Shown: piece by piece, positions 1 through 7,855 of the stretch
Position numbering within the stretch: the first letter of the stretch is position 1
How the letters are laid out: every line of letters starts with the position of its first letter
Assembly (NCBI GenBank): GCA_904419315.1
Contig: CAJFQY010000014.1
Coordinates: 1-64,000 of the forward strand
DNA from: Zongyangia gallinarum
GTDB taxonomy: Bacteria; Bacillota; Clostridia; Oscillospirales; Ruminococcaceae
DNA: 64,000 nucleotides
Reading direction: 5' to 3'
Notes under the pieces: model-generated
The model's database searches: none
The model's input: only the letters and a program-made list of their open reading frames with translations
What the model was told of the DNA's origin: nothing
Made by a program: the position numbers and the translations under genes

Positions 1-2
1 TT

Positions 3-356
3 TGTACGATCAGTTGGGGAGAGAACGCTATGTGGTGTGTATCTTGCGGGAGATATACAATCGACTTCTTGAAAATCTGGATGGCTGGCCTCTTGTACCA
101 AATGGGGAAATCCATAGTTGGAAGGAGAAAAAGGAATGTACAAGGCGGTGGCGGAGGAACGCCAACGGCAGAGATGAAATATGTGGTGTCAGCACCTGCA
201 TCCTCAGGAGGTGCTTCCGGAGCTGCAGCACCCTACAGCACTGATGATTCTGCTCCTCAAATGGGCGGAGGAGGTGCCGGTGGCTCTGTAGCATCCAGAA
301 ATACCTCTGGCGGAGCGGGAGCCGCGGGCGGCGTGGTCATCGAGGCCGGCGCGTAG
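3..356 (+). CDS. Gly-rich C-terminal part of a phage structural (tail fibre-like) protein, 5' partial
   Basis: This frame has no stop back to the window edge, so the gene is probably 5'-partial. The last 65 codons are very rich in Gly, Ala and Ser and end in GGAGAAGGVVIEAGA, a tail that resembles Gly-rich C-termini of phage tail fibres. It is followed after 12 bases by the next lysis-module gene, with AAAGGAG just upstream of that start, which fits the end of a tail operon. The upstream 130 bases are ambiguous: another frame (2-244) also reads open and looks at least as protein-like up to about base 135, and a good ribosome site before an ATG at 136 leads only to a 13-codon frame that overlaps an ATG at 172. 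The true start, or a frameshift, cannot be decided here. Confidence 0.4.
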   Translation, partial: CTISWGENAMWCVSCGRYTIDFLKIWMAGLLYQMGKSIVGRRKRNVQGGGGGTPTAEMKYVVSAPASSGGASGAAAPYSTDDSAPQMGGGGAGGSVASRNTSGGAGAAGGVVIEAGA

Positions 357-368
357 AAAGGAGTCGAT

Positions 369-656
369 ATGAGCCGAAAGAAAAAGAGGAAAAAGCCGAT
401 GGAGTTTTCAAAAATCCTAGCTGTGTGGGCGGCAATCATATCGACAGCCACCGCCGTAACCTCCTACATATTGGCCGCCTTCTACCGGGAGTCTGTCTCC
501 GATGTGACCATCACCATCTTTACCGCCTGTATTGGATACCTCATCACCTACGCGGGAAAAAGCTTGGCTGAAAAGGTGAGCAGGAACAAGCATCACTTAG
601 ACGCGGACGGGAACCCATTGCCAAACGACAGCACAAACGATGATACCAATGGATAA
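369..656 (+). CDS. small membrane protein of the phage lysis region
   Basis: A 95-residue protein with a very basic N-terminus (SRKKKRKK), then two hydrophobic stretches at about residues 14-36 and 46-62, and a charged polar tail ending DDTNG. Size, topology and position just before a holin-like gene and an endolysin suggest a holin or an accessory membrane protein of the lysis module. The family was not recognised by sequence. The start is supported by AAAGGAG nine bases upstream. It is separated by 11 bases from the next gene and is probably in the same late phage operon. Confidence 0.7.
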   Translation: MSRKKKRKKPMEFSKILAVWAAIISTATAVTSYILAAFYRESVSDVTITIFTACIGYLITYAGKSLAEKVSRNKHHLDADGNPLPNDSTNDDTNG

Positions 657-667
657 AGGAGAAAACT

Positions 668-1006
668 ATGTACGATATTACCCCAATTTTTGAGGCTGTA
701 GCCGCCCTCATTGCGGCGCTCATTACAGCCTTTGTTATTCCCTACATCAAAAGCAAGACCACGGCAGAGCAGCAGAAAGAGATAAACGCATGGGTGAAGA
801 TTGCCGTTGCGGCAGCGGAGCAAATCTATGTTGGCAGCGGCAGAGGCGAGGAAAAGAAAGCTTATGTCATTGACTGGCTGAGAAACCACGGCATTACCGT
901 TGATGAAGAGAAACTGGACGCTCTCATCGAAGCCGCCGTTTATGAGCTGAATCAAGGGGTGATCCCCATTGAGGGGATCGCCATTAAAGAGGAGGAAGCC
1001 AAATGA
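668..1006 (+). CDS. phage holin, LL-H-like family
   Basis: A 112-residue protein with one strong N-terminal membrane segment (about residues 8-26, EAVAALIAALITAFVIPYI). A soluble helical domain follows, with the AVAAAEQIYVGSGRGEEKKAYVIDWL type of motif typical of LL-H-type holins of Gram-positive phages. Holins make the membrane lesions that release the endolysin. The gene ends four bases inside the amidase start (ATGA overlap), a classic lysis-cassette arrangement. The assignment rests on motif memory and context, not a search. Confidence 0.75.
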   Translation: MYDITPIFEAVAALIAALITAFVIPYIKSKTTAEQQKEINAWVKIAVAAAEQIYVGSGRGEEKKAYVIDWLRNHGITVDEEKLDALIEAAVYELNQGVIPIEGIAIKEEEAK

Positions 1007-2037
1007 ACCTGCATACCCTTTATTTAACCAAGAACAACTGCTACAAGACAGGAAAGCGCCACACGGTCAAGGGCATCATGGTTCATTCCACCGGCGCCAA
1101 TAATCCCAACCTCAAGCGTTACGTAGGCCCAGACGACGGCCTTCTAGGGGAAAACTCGTATGGTAACCACTGGAATCAGCCTACACCAGAAGGTGGAAAG
1201 CAAATCTGCTGCCATGCCTTCATCGGGAAACTGAAGGACGGCTCCATCGCCACCTACCAGACCCTGCCTTGGGACATGGTGGGCTGGCACTGCGGCAACG
1301 GTAAAAACGGCAGCGCCAATTATATGGGATATGTGGGCTTCGAAATCTGCGAGGACGGGTTAACCGACGCCGGGTATTTTAACAAGGTATATCAAGAGGC
1401 GGCGGAGCTGTGCGCCTATCTGTGCAAAAAGTACGGCCTTACTGAAAAAAACATCATCTGCCACAGCGAAGGGGCGGCGAAAGGGATTGCCTCCAACCAC
1501 GGCGACGTGATGCACTGGTTCCCGAAGCACGGCAAGAATATGGACACTTTCCGGGCTCAGGTCAAGGCGCTGCTGGCAGAGGATGACACGCAGGAAGATA
1601 AACCGGAAACAGACGCCCTCTACCGGGTGCAGTGCGGGGCTTTCAGCAAGAGAGGCAACGCCCAGGCCATGGAGAAGCAGCTGCAAGCCAAGGGATACAG
1701 CACCTATCTGGTGCAGGCAGACGGCCTCTACAAGGTGCAGACAGGGGCTTTTTTGGTGAAGGCCAACGCGGACAACCTCTGCGGGAAGCTCAAAAAGGAT
1801 GGCTTCTCCGCCTTTGTCACCACCCAGGGCGGACAAGCTGTGTCCGGTGACGCCATCCAGGTAGGAGACCGGGTGAAGGTGAAATCCGGAGCCAAGACCT
1901 ACGACGGAAAGAGCCTGGCCAGCTTTGTCTATCAGAATACATACGATGTGCAGCAGCTGTCGGGAGACAGGGCGGTCATCGGGCAGAAGGGCGTAGTAAC
2001 CGCTGCTGTAAACGTGAAAGACCTGATACCGGCATAG
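1003..2037 (+). CDS. N-acetylmuramoyl-L-alanine amidase endolysin with two SPOR-like repeats
   Basis: A 344-residue lysin. Residues 1-190 form an amidase_2/PGRP-like Zn domain: IMVHSTGANNP gives the first His ligand, GWHCGNG lies mid-domain, and IICHSEGA with HWFPKHG near residue 170 supplies later ligands. Residues 205-275 hold two SPOR-like peptidoglycan-binding repeats (YRVQCGAFSKRGNAQAMEKQL and YKVQTGAFLVKANADNL). A C-terminal SH3-like stretch follows (about 285-344). It would cut the stem peptide from MurNAc. There is no signal peptide, as expected of a holin-released phage enzyme. It overlaps the holin by four bases. Confidence 0.9.
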   Translation: MNLHTLYLTKNNCYKTGKRHTVKGIMVHSTGANNPNLKRYVGPDDGLLGENSYGNHWNQPTPEGGKQICCHAFIGKLKDGSIATYQTLPWDMVGWHCGNGKNGSANYMGYVGFEICEDGLTDAGYFNKVYQEAAELCAYLCKKYGLTEKNIICHSEGAAKGIASNHGDVMHWFPKHGKNMDTFRAQVKALLAEDDTQEDKPETDALYRVQCGAFSKRGNAQAMEKQLQAKGYSTYLVQADGLYKVQTGAFLVKANADNLCGKLKKDGFSAFVTTQGGQAVSGDAIQVGDRVKVKSGAKTYDGKSLASFVYQNTYDVQQLSGDRAVIGQKGVVTAAVNVKDLIPA

Positions 2038-2049
2038 GAGGTGGGGAAG

Positions 2050-2313
2050 ATGGACGAACAGGACATGATCCAGCAGGCACGGGAGAAGCTGAAAGAGATA
2101 GACGCCCGTGCCCGGAGCAACACCCATCGGCTGGACGCCTTGGAAGAGTGGAAAAGCGAGGCGGAGAGGAAGCATGACGAATACGGGCAGAGGATCACCA
2201 AGACGGAATCTGATGTGACCCATTTGACCAAGTCCATGTCAGCGTTGACCAAGGCCCTGTGGGGCATCGCCAGCGCCATCCTGGTAGCCTGCGTTACATT
2301 CTTCATACGGTAA
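2050..2313 (+). CDS. XhlA-like tail-anchored phage protein
   Basis: A protein of about 87-90 residues with a long charged coiled-coil-like N-terminus (EKLKEIDARARSNTHRLDALEEW) and a single C-terminal membrane segment (ALWGIASAILVACVTFFIR). This is the layout of haemolysin XhlA-like proteins that sit beside holins in Bacillus and Clostridium phages. Two starts are possible, at 2041 and at 2050 (MDEQDM). The second is preferred because GGAGGTGGGG lies just upstream. It is the last rightward gene of the prophage and is followed at once by a strong terminator. Confidence 0.65.
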   Translation: MDEQDMIQQAREKLKEIDARARSNTHRLDALEEWKSEAERKHDEYGQRITKTESDVTHLTKSMSALTKALWGIASAILVACVTFFIR

Positions 2314-2317
2314 TGAA

Positions 2318-2371
2318 AAGAGCCCTGTTCCCACCTCTGTAATAGAGGGAAGGAGCAGGGCTTTTTTTGTG
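2318..2371 (+). terminator. rho-independent terminator ending the prophage lysis operon
   Basis: The inverted repeat AGCCCTG (2321-2327) pairs with CAGGGCT (2356-2362), with a long loop, followed by a run of seven T. It lies five bases past the XhlA-like stop codon. Confidence 0.85.
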
Positions 2372-2450
2372 TTTATATTTTGCTTTTCTCGTTGAAGATA
2401 AATGGAGAATGAGTAAAAGAATATCGGCTAAAAGCCGGGTACATTTTATA

Positions 2451-3023
2451 CTATCGATACAAACTGATCACTTCCGATTCCGCCGGATTAACCAAATCTC
2501 CCATAAGATATACTTCGAAAGTCATACCGTCGTCCATGTTACCTACTGATGCCACACAGGAGTGGAGTTTTTTATCATCAAAATTACCATCTGCATATAA
2601 TTTTGCTGTCTCCTCCGGATCTGTGCGCTGGGGAAAATAGAACCATCCAAGTTCAATCCCGTTTTCATTGAAGTAGTCATAAATTTCAAAGTATGTGTCA
2701 ATTGCACGCTGTTTTGCATCGTCCTCATCTCCATTTAAGAGCGCAGTTATGACAATATCAATTCCATCATAAGATTGACTTACGGTCAATGAAACATCGC
2801 CACCATTAAAATCCTTTGTATATAGCTCTTGGTCAAACTTATTCATCTTATCTACCAAAGAACCATCATCTTGCATTACTTCTTCACTTTTCTCCTTAAT
2901 GGAGACGACGTTTTTTTCTAAACTTTCCATTATTTCCGGTAAATAGTCTTCGTTTTCTGAAGCACAACTGGTGCAGGAGAACAACAACACAAAACTAATC
3001 AGGATTAAGACAATTTTTTTCAT
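2451..3023 (-). CDS. small lipoprotein of unknown function beside the prophage
   Basis: A 190-residue protein starting MKKIVLILISFVLLFSCTSCAS, a lipoprotein signal peptide with the lipobox Cys at about residue 17 or 20. The mature part is acidic and helical, with no recognised family. The gene is leftward, opposite to the phage operon, and is more AT-rich and uses more A/T-ending codons than the flanking core genes, suggesting recent transfer. Its position between the lysis module and tRNA-Lys is where phages often carry cargo (moron) genes, so it could be a lysogenic-conversion lipoprotein. That is inference. An AAAGGAGGG site lies eight bases before ATG, and a TATAAT box is seen at about 3046-3051. 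Confidence 0.8.
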   Translation of the reverse strand: MKKIVLILISFVLLFSCTSCASENEDYLPEIMESLEKNVVSIKEKSEEVMQDDGSLVDKMNKFDQELYTKDFNGGDVSLTVSQSYDGIDIVITALLNGDEDDAKQRAIDTYFEIYDYFNENGIELGWFYFPQRTDPEETAKLYADGNFDDKKLHSCVASVGNMDDGMTFEVYLMGDLVNPAESEVISLYR

Positions 3024-3130
3024 AAAAATACCCTCCTTTTTCTTAGATTATACTAGTATTTGGATTTTAAATAAATGATTTGCCAAAATATTTGTGTAGA
3101 AAAAGGAGAAGAAGATTTGTAGCGTATGAC

Positions 3131-3163
3131 AAAATAAAAAGCAGGGACTTAATCCCTGCTAAA
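3131..3163 (-). terminator. terminator downstream of tRNA-Lys
   Basis: On the minus strand, AGCAGGGA and TCCCTGCT form an 8-bp stem with a 5-base loop followed by TTTTTATTTT. It lies about 70 bases past the tRNA 3' end. Confidence 0.8.
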
Positions 3164-3230
3164 GATACAGCCGAACAAACCATCAACAAAAATATAAACA
3201 ACAGCATTGTTCGGACTGTGTGTGTTTTGG

Positions 3231-3303
3231 TGAGCCATCGGAGATTCGAACTCCGGACCCTTTGATTAAAAGTCAAATGCTCTGCCAGCTGAGCTAATGG
3301 CTC
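3231..3303 (-). tRNA. tRNA-Lys (anticodon TTT)
   Basis: A full cloverleaf is readable on the minus strand: acceptor GAGCCAT/ATGGCTC, D-arm GCTC...GAGC, anticodon stem TTTGA/TCAAA with loop CTTTTAA (anticodon TTT), and T-arm CGGAG-TTCGAAT-CTCCG. CCA is not encoded. The 3' end faces the prophage at lower coordinates. Confidence 0.95.
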
Positions 3304-3337
3304 ATCTCACCGCTATTCTGTTTTAGAACGCTTGATT

Positions 3338-3366
3338 ATTATACCAATAAAAATTCCAAAAGTCAA
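3338..3366 (-). promoter_or_regulatory. promoter of tRNA-Lys
   Basis: On the minus strand, TTGACT (3366-3361), a 17-base spacer, then TATAAT (3343-3338), ending 35 bases before the tRNA 5' end. This is close to the SigA consensus. Confidence 0.75.
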
Positions 3367-3444
3367 CACAAAATTTCAGTTTTTATTTTTATTTTTAAAG
3401 TGCCCGAGAAAAGGGCATTCTTAGTATATACCGAAAAGGAAAAA

Positions 3445-3480
3445 TAATAACAGGCCGGAATATTTCCGGCCTGTTATTTA
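3445..3480 (-). terminator. terminator of thrS
   Basis: A long near-perfect stem, AATAACAGGCCGGAA with TTCCGGCCTGTTATT, lies 14 bases past the thrS stop. The stem's own A/T ends give U-rich flanks on the minus strand. Confidence 0.8.
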
Positions 3481-3493
3481 TAAAAATGCTTTT

Positions 3494-5437
3494 TTATTTT
3501 GCTTTGGTCTCAATTTCCCGCTGCGCCATTTTAATAAAGATATCGGTGGGGATAGCGCCCAGATCTCCTTCTTTTCTGGAACGGACAGAAACTGTCCCGG
3601 ATTCCGCCTCCTTGTCGCCTACAATGAGCATATAGGGAACCTTTTCCAGCTGTGCTTCCCGGATCTTGTAGCCGATTTTCTCGCTGCGTTCATCTAACTC
3701 TACCCGCAGACCGGCAGCCCGCAGCTCCTTGAGGATCTCACGGCAGCGATCCAATTGCCGCTCACTGATCGGCAGGATTTTTGCCTGGACCGGAGAAAGC
3801 CACATGGGCAGAGCGCCTGCGTATTTCTCCAGCAGCATGGCAATGGTCCGCTCATAGCAGCCTAAAGAAGTACGATGGATAATATAGGGGTATTTCTGGG
3901 TATTATCTTTGTCGGTGTAGGTCATATCGAACTGTTTTGCCAGCATCATATCGATCTGGATGGTGATAAGGGTATCCTCTTTGCCGTGGACGTTCTTGGT
4001 CTGAATATCCAGTTTAGGACCGTAGAAAGCGGCTTCCCCTTCGGCCTCGGTATAATCCAGCTCCAGATGATCCAGGATCTGACGCATAACGGACTGCGCC
4101 TCATTCCACATCTCGGGAGTTCCTTCGTATTTTTCACGATCGTTGGGATCCCATTTGGAGAAACGGTAGGTCAAATCATCGATAAGTCCCAGGTCGGTCA
4201 TGACCTCTTTGAGTAGTTTTAAGCAGTTTTTGAATTCTTCCTCCAACTGGTCAGGACGGACGATGAGATGGCCTTCAGAGATGGTGAACTGGCGCACACG
4301 GATAAGTCCGTGCATTTCTCCGGAGGCTTCATTGCGGAAGAGGGTGGAAGTTTCACCATAGCGCAGGGGCAGATCACGGTAAGAATGCTTCTCACTGAGG
4401 TAAATTTGGTACTGGAAGGGGCAGGTCATGGGACGCAGGGCATAAACCTCCTTGTCCTTTTCCTCGTCTCCCAGAACGAACATGCCGTCCTTATAGTGAT
4501 CCCAGTGGCCGGAGAGCTTGTAAAGGTCAGATTTGGCCATATAGGGGGTTCTGGTCATAAGATAACCATATTCGTATTCTTCTTTATCTTGGATATAGCG
4601 GTTGAGGATTTGGAAGAGCTTGGCGCCTTTGGGCATCAGCAAGGGAAGTCCCTGGCCAATAATATCAGAAGTGGTAAAGTATTTCAGCTGGCGGCCAATA
4701 ATGTTGTGATCCCTCTTTTTAGCCTCTTCTACAGCGGCCAGGTATTCTTCCAGTTGGCTTGCCTTGGGGAAGGCGGTACCATAAACCCGGCAGAGCATGG
4801 GCAGATTGGAATCACCATGCCAATAGGCTCCGGTGGTGGAGGTCAATTTAAAGGCTTTGACCCGGGAAGTGTCCGGAAGATGGGGGCCTGCACATAAGTC
4901 CACAAAGTCTCCCTGACGGAAAAAGCTGATGGGCTCCCCTTCAGAGGCGTGTTTTTCCACAAGCTCCACTTTATAGGGTTCGTTTGCTTCTTCCATCATC
5001 TTCTTGGCCTCGTCGGGGGAAAGCTCAAACCGCTCCAAAGGCAGAGCTTCCTTGACGATCTTTTTCATCTCCGCCTCGATTTTGACCAGATCTTCCTGAG
5101 AAAAGGGCTTTTCTACGTCGAAATCATAGTAAAAACCATTGTCAATGGCAGGACCGATGGCCAGCTTGGCCTCGGGGAAAAGGCGCTTGACCGCTTGCGC
5201 CAGGATGTGGGAAGCGGTGTGCCGGAAGGTCCATGCACCGTCTTTGTCATCGAAGGTGAGCAGTTCCAGCTTGCAGTCTTTGGTAAGAGGGGTGCGCAGG
5301 TCGGTGAGGACACCGTCTACATGGGCTGCGCAGCAGGCTTTGTAAAGGCCCGCGCCAAGACTTTTGGCAATTTCCATCGGCGTAATACCGGCGTCGAATT
5401 CTTTGACAACGTCGCCTTTGAGCATTACTTTGATCAT
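3494..5437 (-). CDS. thrS: threonyl-tRNA synthetase
   Basis: A 647-residue class II synthetase of full usual length that charges tRNA-Thr in the cytoplasm. Visible domains are TGS (residues 1-62), the ThrS editing domain with HTASHILAQAVKRLFP and, further on, the Cys/His segment DLCAGPHLP, and the catalytic core. The core has the MTCPFQYQIY segment supplying the Zn-binding Cys and the motif 2 stretch RYGETSTLFRNEASGEMHGLIRVRQF around residue 365. The anticodon-binding domain is last (residues 540-647). The gene is single, with AAGGAGTG before ATG, and lies behind a T-box leader, so it is induced when uncharged tRNA-Thr builds up. Confidence 0.98.
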   Translation of the reverse strand: MIKVMLKGDVVKEFDAGITPMEIAKSLGAGLYKACCAAHVDGVLTDLRTPLTKDCKLELLTFDDKDGAWTFRHTASHILAQAVKRLFPEAKLAIGPAIDNGFYYDFDVEKPFSQEDLVKIEAEMKKIVKEALPLERFELSPDEAKKMMEEANEPYKVELVEKHASEGEPISFFRQGDFVDLCAGPHLPDTSRVKAFKLTSTTGAYWHGDSNLPMLCRVYGTAFPKASQLEEYLAAVEEAKKRDHNIIGRQLKYFTTSDIIGQGLPLLMPKGAKLFQILNRYIQDKEEYEYGYLMTRTPYMAKSDLYKLSGHWDHYKDGMFVLGDEEKDKEVYALRPMTCPFQYQIYLSEKHSYRDLPLRYGETSTLFRNEASGEMHGLIRVRQFTISEGHLIVRPDQLEEEFKNCLKLLKEVMTDLGLIDDLTYRFSKWDPNDREKYEGTPEMWNEAQSVMRQILDHLELDYTEAEGEAAFYGPKLDIQTKNVHGKEDTLITIQIDMMLAKQFDMTYTDKDNTQKYPYIIHRTSLGCYERTIAMLLEKYAGALPMWLSPVQAKILPISERQLDRCREILKELRAAGLRVELDERSEKIGYKIREAQLEKVPYMLIVGDKEAESGTVSVRSRKEGDLGAIPTDIFIKMAQREIETKAK

Positions 5438-5489
5438 TGTGATCCACTCCTTTTTCTATCTTTCCATGCATCATGATGTGTGAGGGTAA

Positions 5490-5745
5490 CAAAAAAGCTT
5501 CATCCCAGTCTGAAATCTTCAGCAGGGATGAAGCTTGCGTATCATGTCGCGTCTCCACGGTTCCACCCAGTTTGCGCACCTTGCGGTACGCCACCTTAAT
5601 TGAGCCGTAACGAGACTTCACGGCGCACTCGGAAAACCTGATGCGCATTCCAAGGGTGGTAATTTGCCCGCTCCCACTCAAAAGCGCTTGCAGCCGGTGA
5701 CGCTCTCTCTCTGCCAGGGGAAATAGGGACAAACCTTCCTTATCA
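5490..5745 (-). promoter_or_regulatory. T-box leader (threonine) of thrS
   Basis: On the minus strand the leader has a T-box core (TGGGTGGAACCGTGGA, about 5575-5560) followed by a terminator stem AAGCTTCATCCC/GGGATGAAGCTT (5536-5495) with a T run. Upstream is a stem-I-like region with an AGAGAGAG stretch. An ACC triplet (Thr codon) in the context AAATTACCACC near 5663 is a candidate specifier. Binding of uncharged tRNA-Thr would favour the antiterminator. The specifier choice is by eye; the T-box core and the terminator are clear. Confidence 0.88.
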
Positions 5746-5789
5746 ACATGTTGTTCTGTATATAGTTGTAATAAATTCTGAATAAAATA

Positions 5790-5818
5790 ATATTAGCATG
5801 ATCAAAAGCCAATGTCAA
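5790..5818 (-). promoter_or_regulatory. promoter of the T-box/thrS transcript
   Basis: On the minus strand, TTGACA (5818-5813), a 17-base spacer and TAATAT (5795-5790). It is back to back with the rny-side promoter on the other strand, with only 13 bases between the two -35 boxes. Confidence 0.75.
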
Positions 5819-5831
5819 CACTACAAATTTC

Positions 5832-5859
5832 TTGACATAGTGCCTGAGACGGATATAAT
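5832..5859 (+). promoter_or_regulatory. promoter of the rny transcript
   Basis: TTGACA (5832-5837), a 16-base spacer and TATAAT (5854-5859). It implies a 5' leader of about 340 bases before the rny start. Confidence 0.7.
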
Positions 5860-5865
5860 ATAAAT

Positions 5866-6209
5866 ATATAATGTATAAATTTGTACTTTTATACTTTTTG
5901 GTATTTTTTCCATACAAAAAGTGATATTTGTATCGTTTTTGTGTAGATTTTTTACGCAAAAAATAAAAGGTTTCCCGGTAGATCTCCGGGGACTTTCAGC
6001 GGATATGATCCGTAGAGAGTGGAGAACGTGTTTGCCTGTGAAGGATTTATCGCAGGAGGAAGAAGAAGTCCGGCCGACGTATGATTCTTGGCGAGGCATG
6101 GCTGAAAAATTCACATGGTTCCGGTACTGCCCGGGAATTTGCAAACATTATACATTACAAAATTTTGATGATGAAAAATTTATTTGCAAAGGAGGTTCAA
6201 TGTAGTTTC
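5866..6209 (+). other. long 5' leader of rny without a recognised gene
   Basis: About 340 bases lie between the promoter and the rny start. The first 90 bases are A/T-rich; the rest is mid-GC with several short self-complementary stretches (for example CCGGTAGATCTCCGG near 5975). No known riboswitch or T-box motif was seen, and no terminator-like hairpin with a T run. Open frames across it lack a good ribosome site and any recognisable protein character. Confidence 0.4.
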
Positions 6210-7760
6210 ATGGATGTCATAACAATCATTGTATGCATTGTTGTTGCTGTTGTGGTTGGTGTTGCCGCCTTTTTCCTGGGCGTTACTTATAGACGCAAAG
6301 TTGCAGAAGCCGAGATCATGTCCGCGGAAGACGAGGCGAAACGGCTGGTTTCCGACGCGATAAAAGCAGCAGAAAGCAAGAAAAAAGAAGCTTTGGTGGA
6401 AGCCAAGGATGAGATTTACAAGATGCGTTCCGAGGCGGAAAAAGAGGTCAAGGACAGACGTTCAGAAGTCCAGCGTCAGGAGCGCCGTATCAATCAAAAG
6501 GAAGAAAACCTGGACCGGAAGCTGGAAAACTTCGAAAAAAAGGAAGAAGCCTTGCAGAAAAAGATCCAGGATGCCCAACATCGCCTGGAAGAGGCAGAAG
6601 AAGTCAAAAAACGCCAGTTTGAAATGCTGGAGCGGATTTCTGGCTTCACCATTGAGCAGGCCAAAGAGTACCTGTTGCAGAACTTGGAAGACGAATTGGT
6701 ACATGAGAAAGCTGTCCGCATTGATAATATGGAGTCTCAGCTCAAAGATGAGGCCGATCAAAAAGCGCGGGAAATTGTTTCCCTGGCCATTCAGCGTTGT
6801 GCAGCTGAGCATGTATCCGAGGCTACCGTGTCGGTAGTACCGCTGCCCAACGATGAGATGAAGGGCCGCATTATCGGCCGGGAAGGCCGCAACATCCGCG
6901 CCCTGGAAACCCTGACCGGCGTGGATCTCATTATCGATGATACTCCGGAAGCCATTACCCTTTCCAGTTTTGACCCAGTGCGGCGTGAAATCGCCCGCCT
7001 GTCTCTGGAAAAGCTTATTACAGACGGCCGCATTCATCCCACACGTATTGAGGAAATGGTGGAAAAGTCCCGCAAGGAAGTGGAGGCCAAGATCAAACGG
7101 GACGGCGAACGTGCCGTTATGGAAACCGGCGTTCACAGTATCCATCCGGAGTTGGTCCGTTTGTTAGGCCGGATGCGTTACCGCACCAGCTATGGACAAA
7201 ACGTGCTGGATCATTCTATTGAGGTTGCCTACATTGCCGGCATGATGGCGGCAGAGTTGGGGGCCGACGTGAATACAGCCCGACGTGCAGGACTGCTCCA
7301 CGATATCGGAAAGGCGCTCAACCATGAGATGGAAGGCTCCCATGTGGATATCGGTGTGGACATCGCGAAGAAGTATAAGGAAAATAACGAGGTTATCCAC
7401 GCTATCGCCGCCCATCATGGGGATGTGGAGGCCAAAACCATCGTGGCCTGCCTGGTACAGGCGGCTGATGCGATCAGCGCAGCCCGTCCTGGCGCGCGAC
7501 GCGAGAATTTGGAAAATTATATCAAACGGCTTGAAAAACTGGAGGAAATCGCCAGCTCCTTTAACGGAGTTGAAAAATCCTATGCCATCCAGGCTGGCCG
7601 TGAGATTCGCATTATGGTCAAACCCGATGCTGTCAACGATGACCAGATGGTTCTGATGGCCCGGGAAATTGTGAAAAAGATTGAAAGTGAACTGGAATAC
7701 CCTGGACAGATCAAGGTCAATGTGATCAGGGAAAACCGGGCAATCGAGTATGCGAAATAA
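6210..7760 (+). CDS. rny: ribonuclease Y
   Basis: A 516-residue membrane-anchored endoribonuclease that starts mRNA decay. From the N-terminus: one membrane helix (residues 4-25, TIIVCIVVAVVVGVAAFFLG), a long charged coiled coil (about 30-190, many E/K/R heptads), a KH RNA-binding domain with IIGREGRNIR near residue 222, and an HD phosphohydrolase domain with LLHDIGKAL near 362 and HAIAAHHGD after it. The start at 6210 is chosen because the membrane helix should begin at once. The frame is open further upstream, and GGAGG lies 14 bases before this ATG, a little far, so an in-frame ATG at 6168 or 6171 is the alternative. It is followed by its own terminator and by ymdB, its usual partner. Confidence 0.95.
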   Translation: MDVITIIVCIVVAVVVGVAAFFLGVTYRRKVAEAEIMSAEDEAKRLVSDAIKAAESKKKEALVEAKDEIYKMRSEAEKEVKDRRSEVQRQERRINQKEENLDRKLENFEKKEEALQKKIQDAQHRLEEAEEVKKRQFEMLERISGFTIEQAKEYLLQNLEDELVHEKAVRIDNMESQLKDEADQKAREIVSLAIQRCAAEHVSEATVSVVPLPNDEMKGRIIGREGRNIRALETLTGVDLIIDDTPEAITLSSFDPVRREIARLSLEKLITDGRIHPTRIEEMVEKSRKEVEAKIKRDGERAVMETGVHSIHPELVRLLGRMRYRTSYGQNVLDHSIEVAYIAGMMAAELGADVNTARRAGLLHDIGKALNHEMEGSHVDIGVDIAKKYKENNEVIHAIAAHHGDVEAKTIVACLVQAADAISAARPGARRENLENYIKRLEKLEEIASSFNGVEKSYAIQAGREIRIMVKPDAVNDDQMVLMAREIVKKIESELEYPGQIKVNVIRENRAIEYAK

Positions 7761-7767
7761 TTTGAGC

Positions 7768-7803
7768 AGGAAAGAGGGCCGGGTTTTCCAGCCCTCTTTT
7801 TAT
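7768..7803 (+). terminator. terminator after rny
   Basis: AAAGAGGGC pairs with GCCCTCTTT around a GGGTTTTCCA loop and is followed by TTTAT. Confidence 0.8.
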
Positions 7804-7855
7804 TTGACAATAAAGGCTGGGCTCGCAACCGGCATTCAAAAAGGTTGGGATAAAC

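Noticed and set aside
3067..3276. Open frames on both strands beside tRNA-Lys
   Set aside because: They run into the tRNA gene and the terminator stem and lack ribosome sites.
5247..5732. A 161-codon minus-strand frame covering the T-box and the start of thrS
   Set aside because: It crosses the T-box stem, antiterminator and terminator, so it is untranslated leader sequence read in a chance frame.
5921..6205. A 94-codon frame in the rny leader
   Set aside because: There is no good ribosome site and no recognisable protein; it ends at the rny ribosome site region. It was treated as leader RNA.
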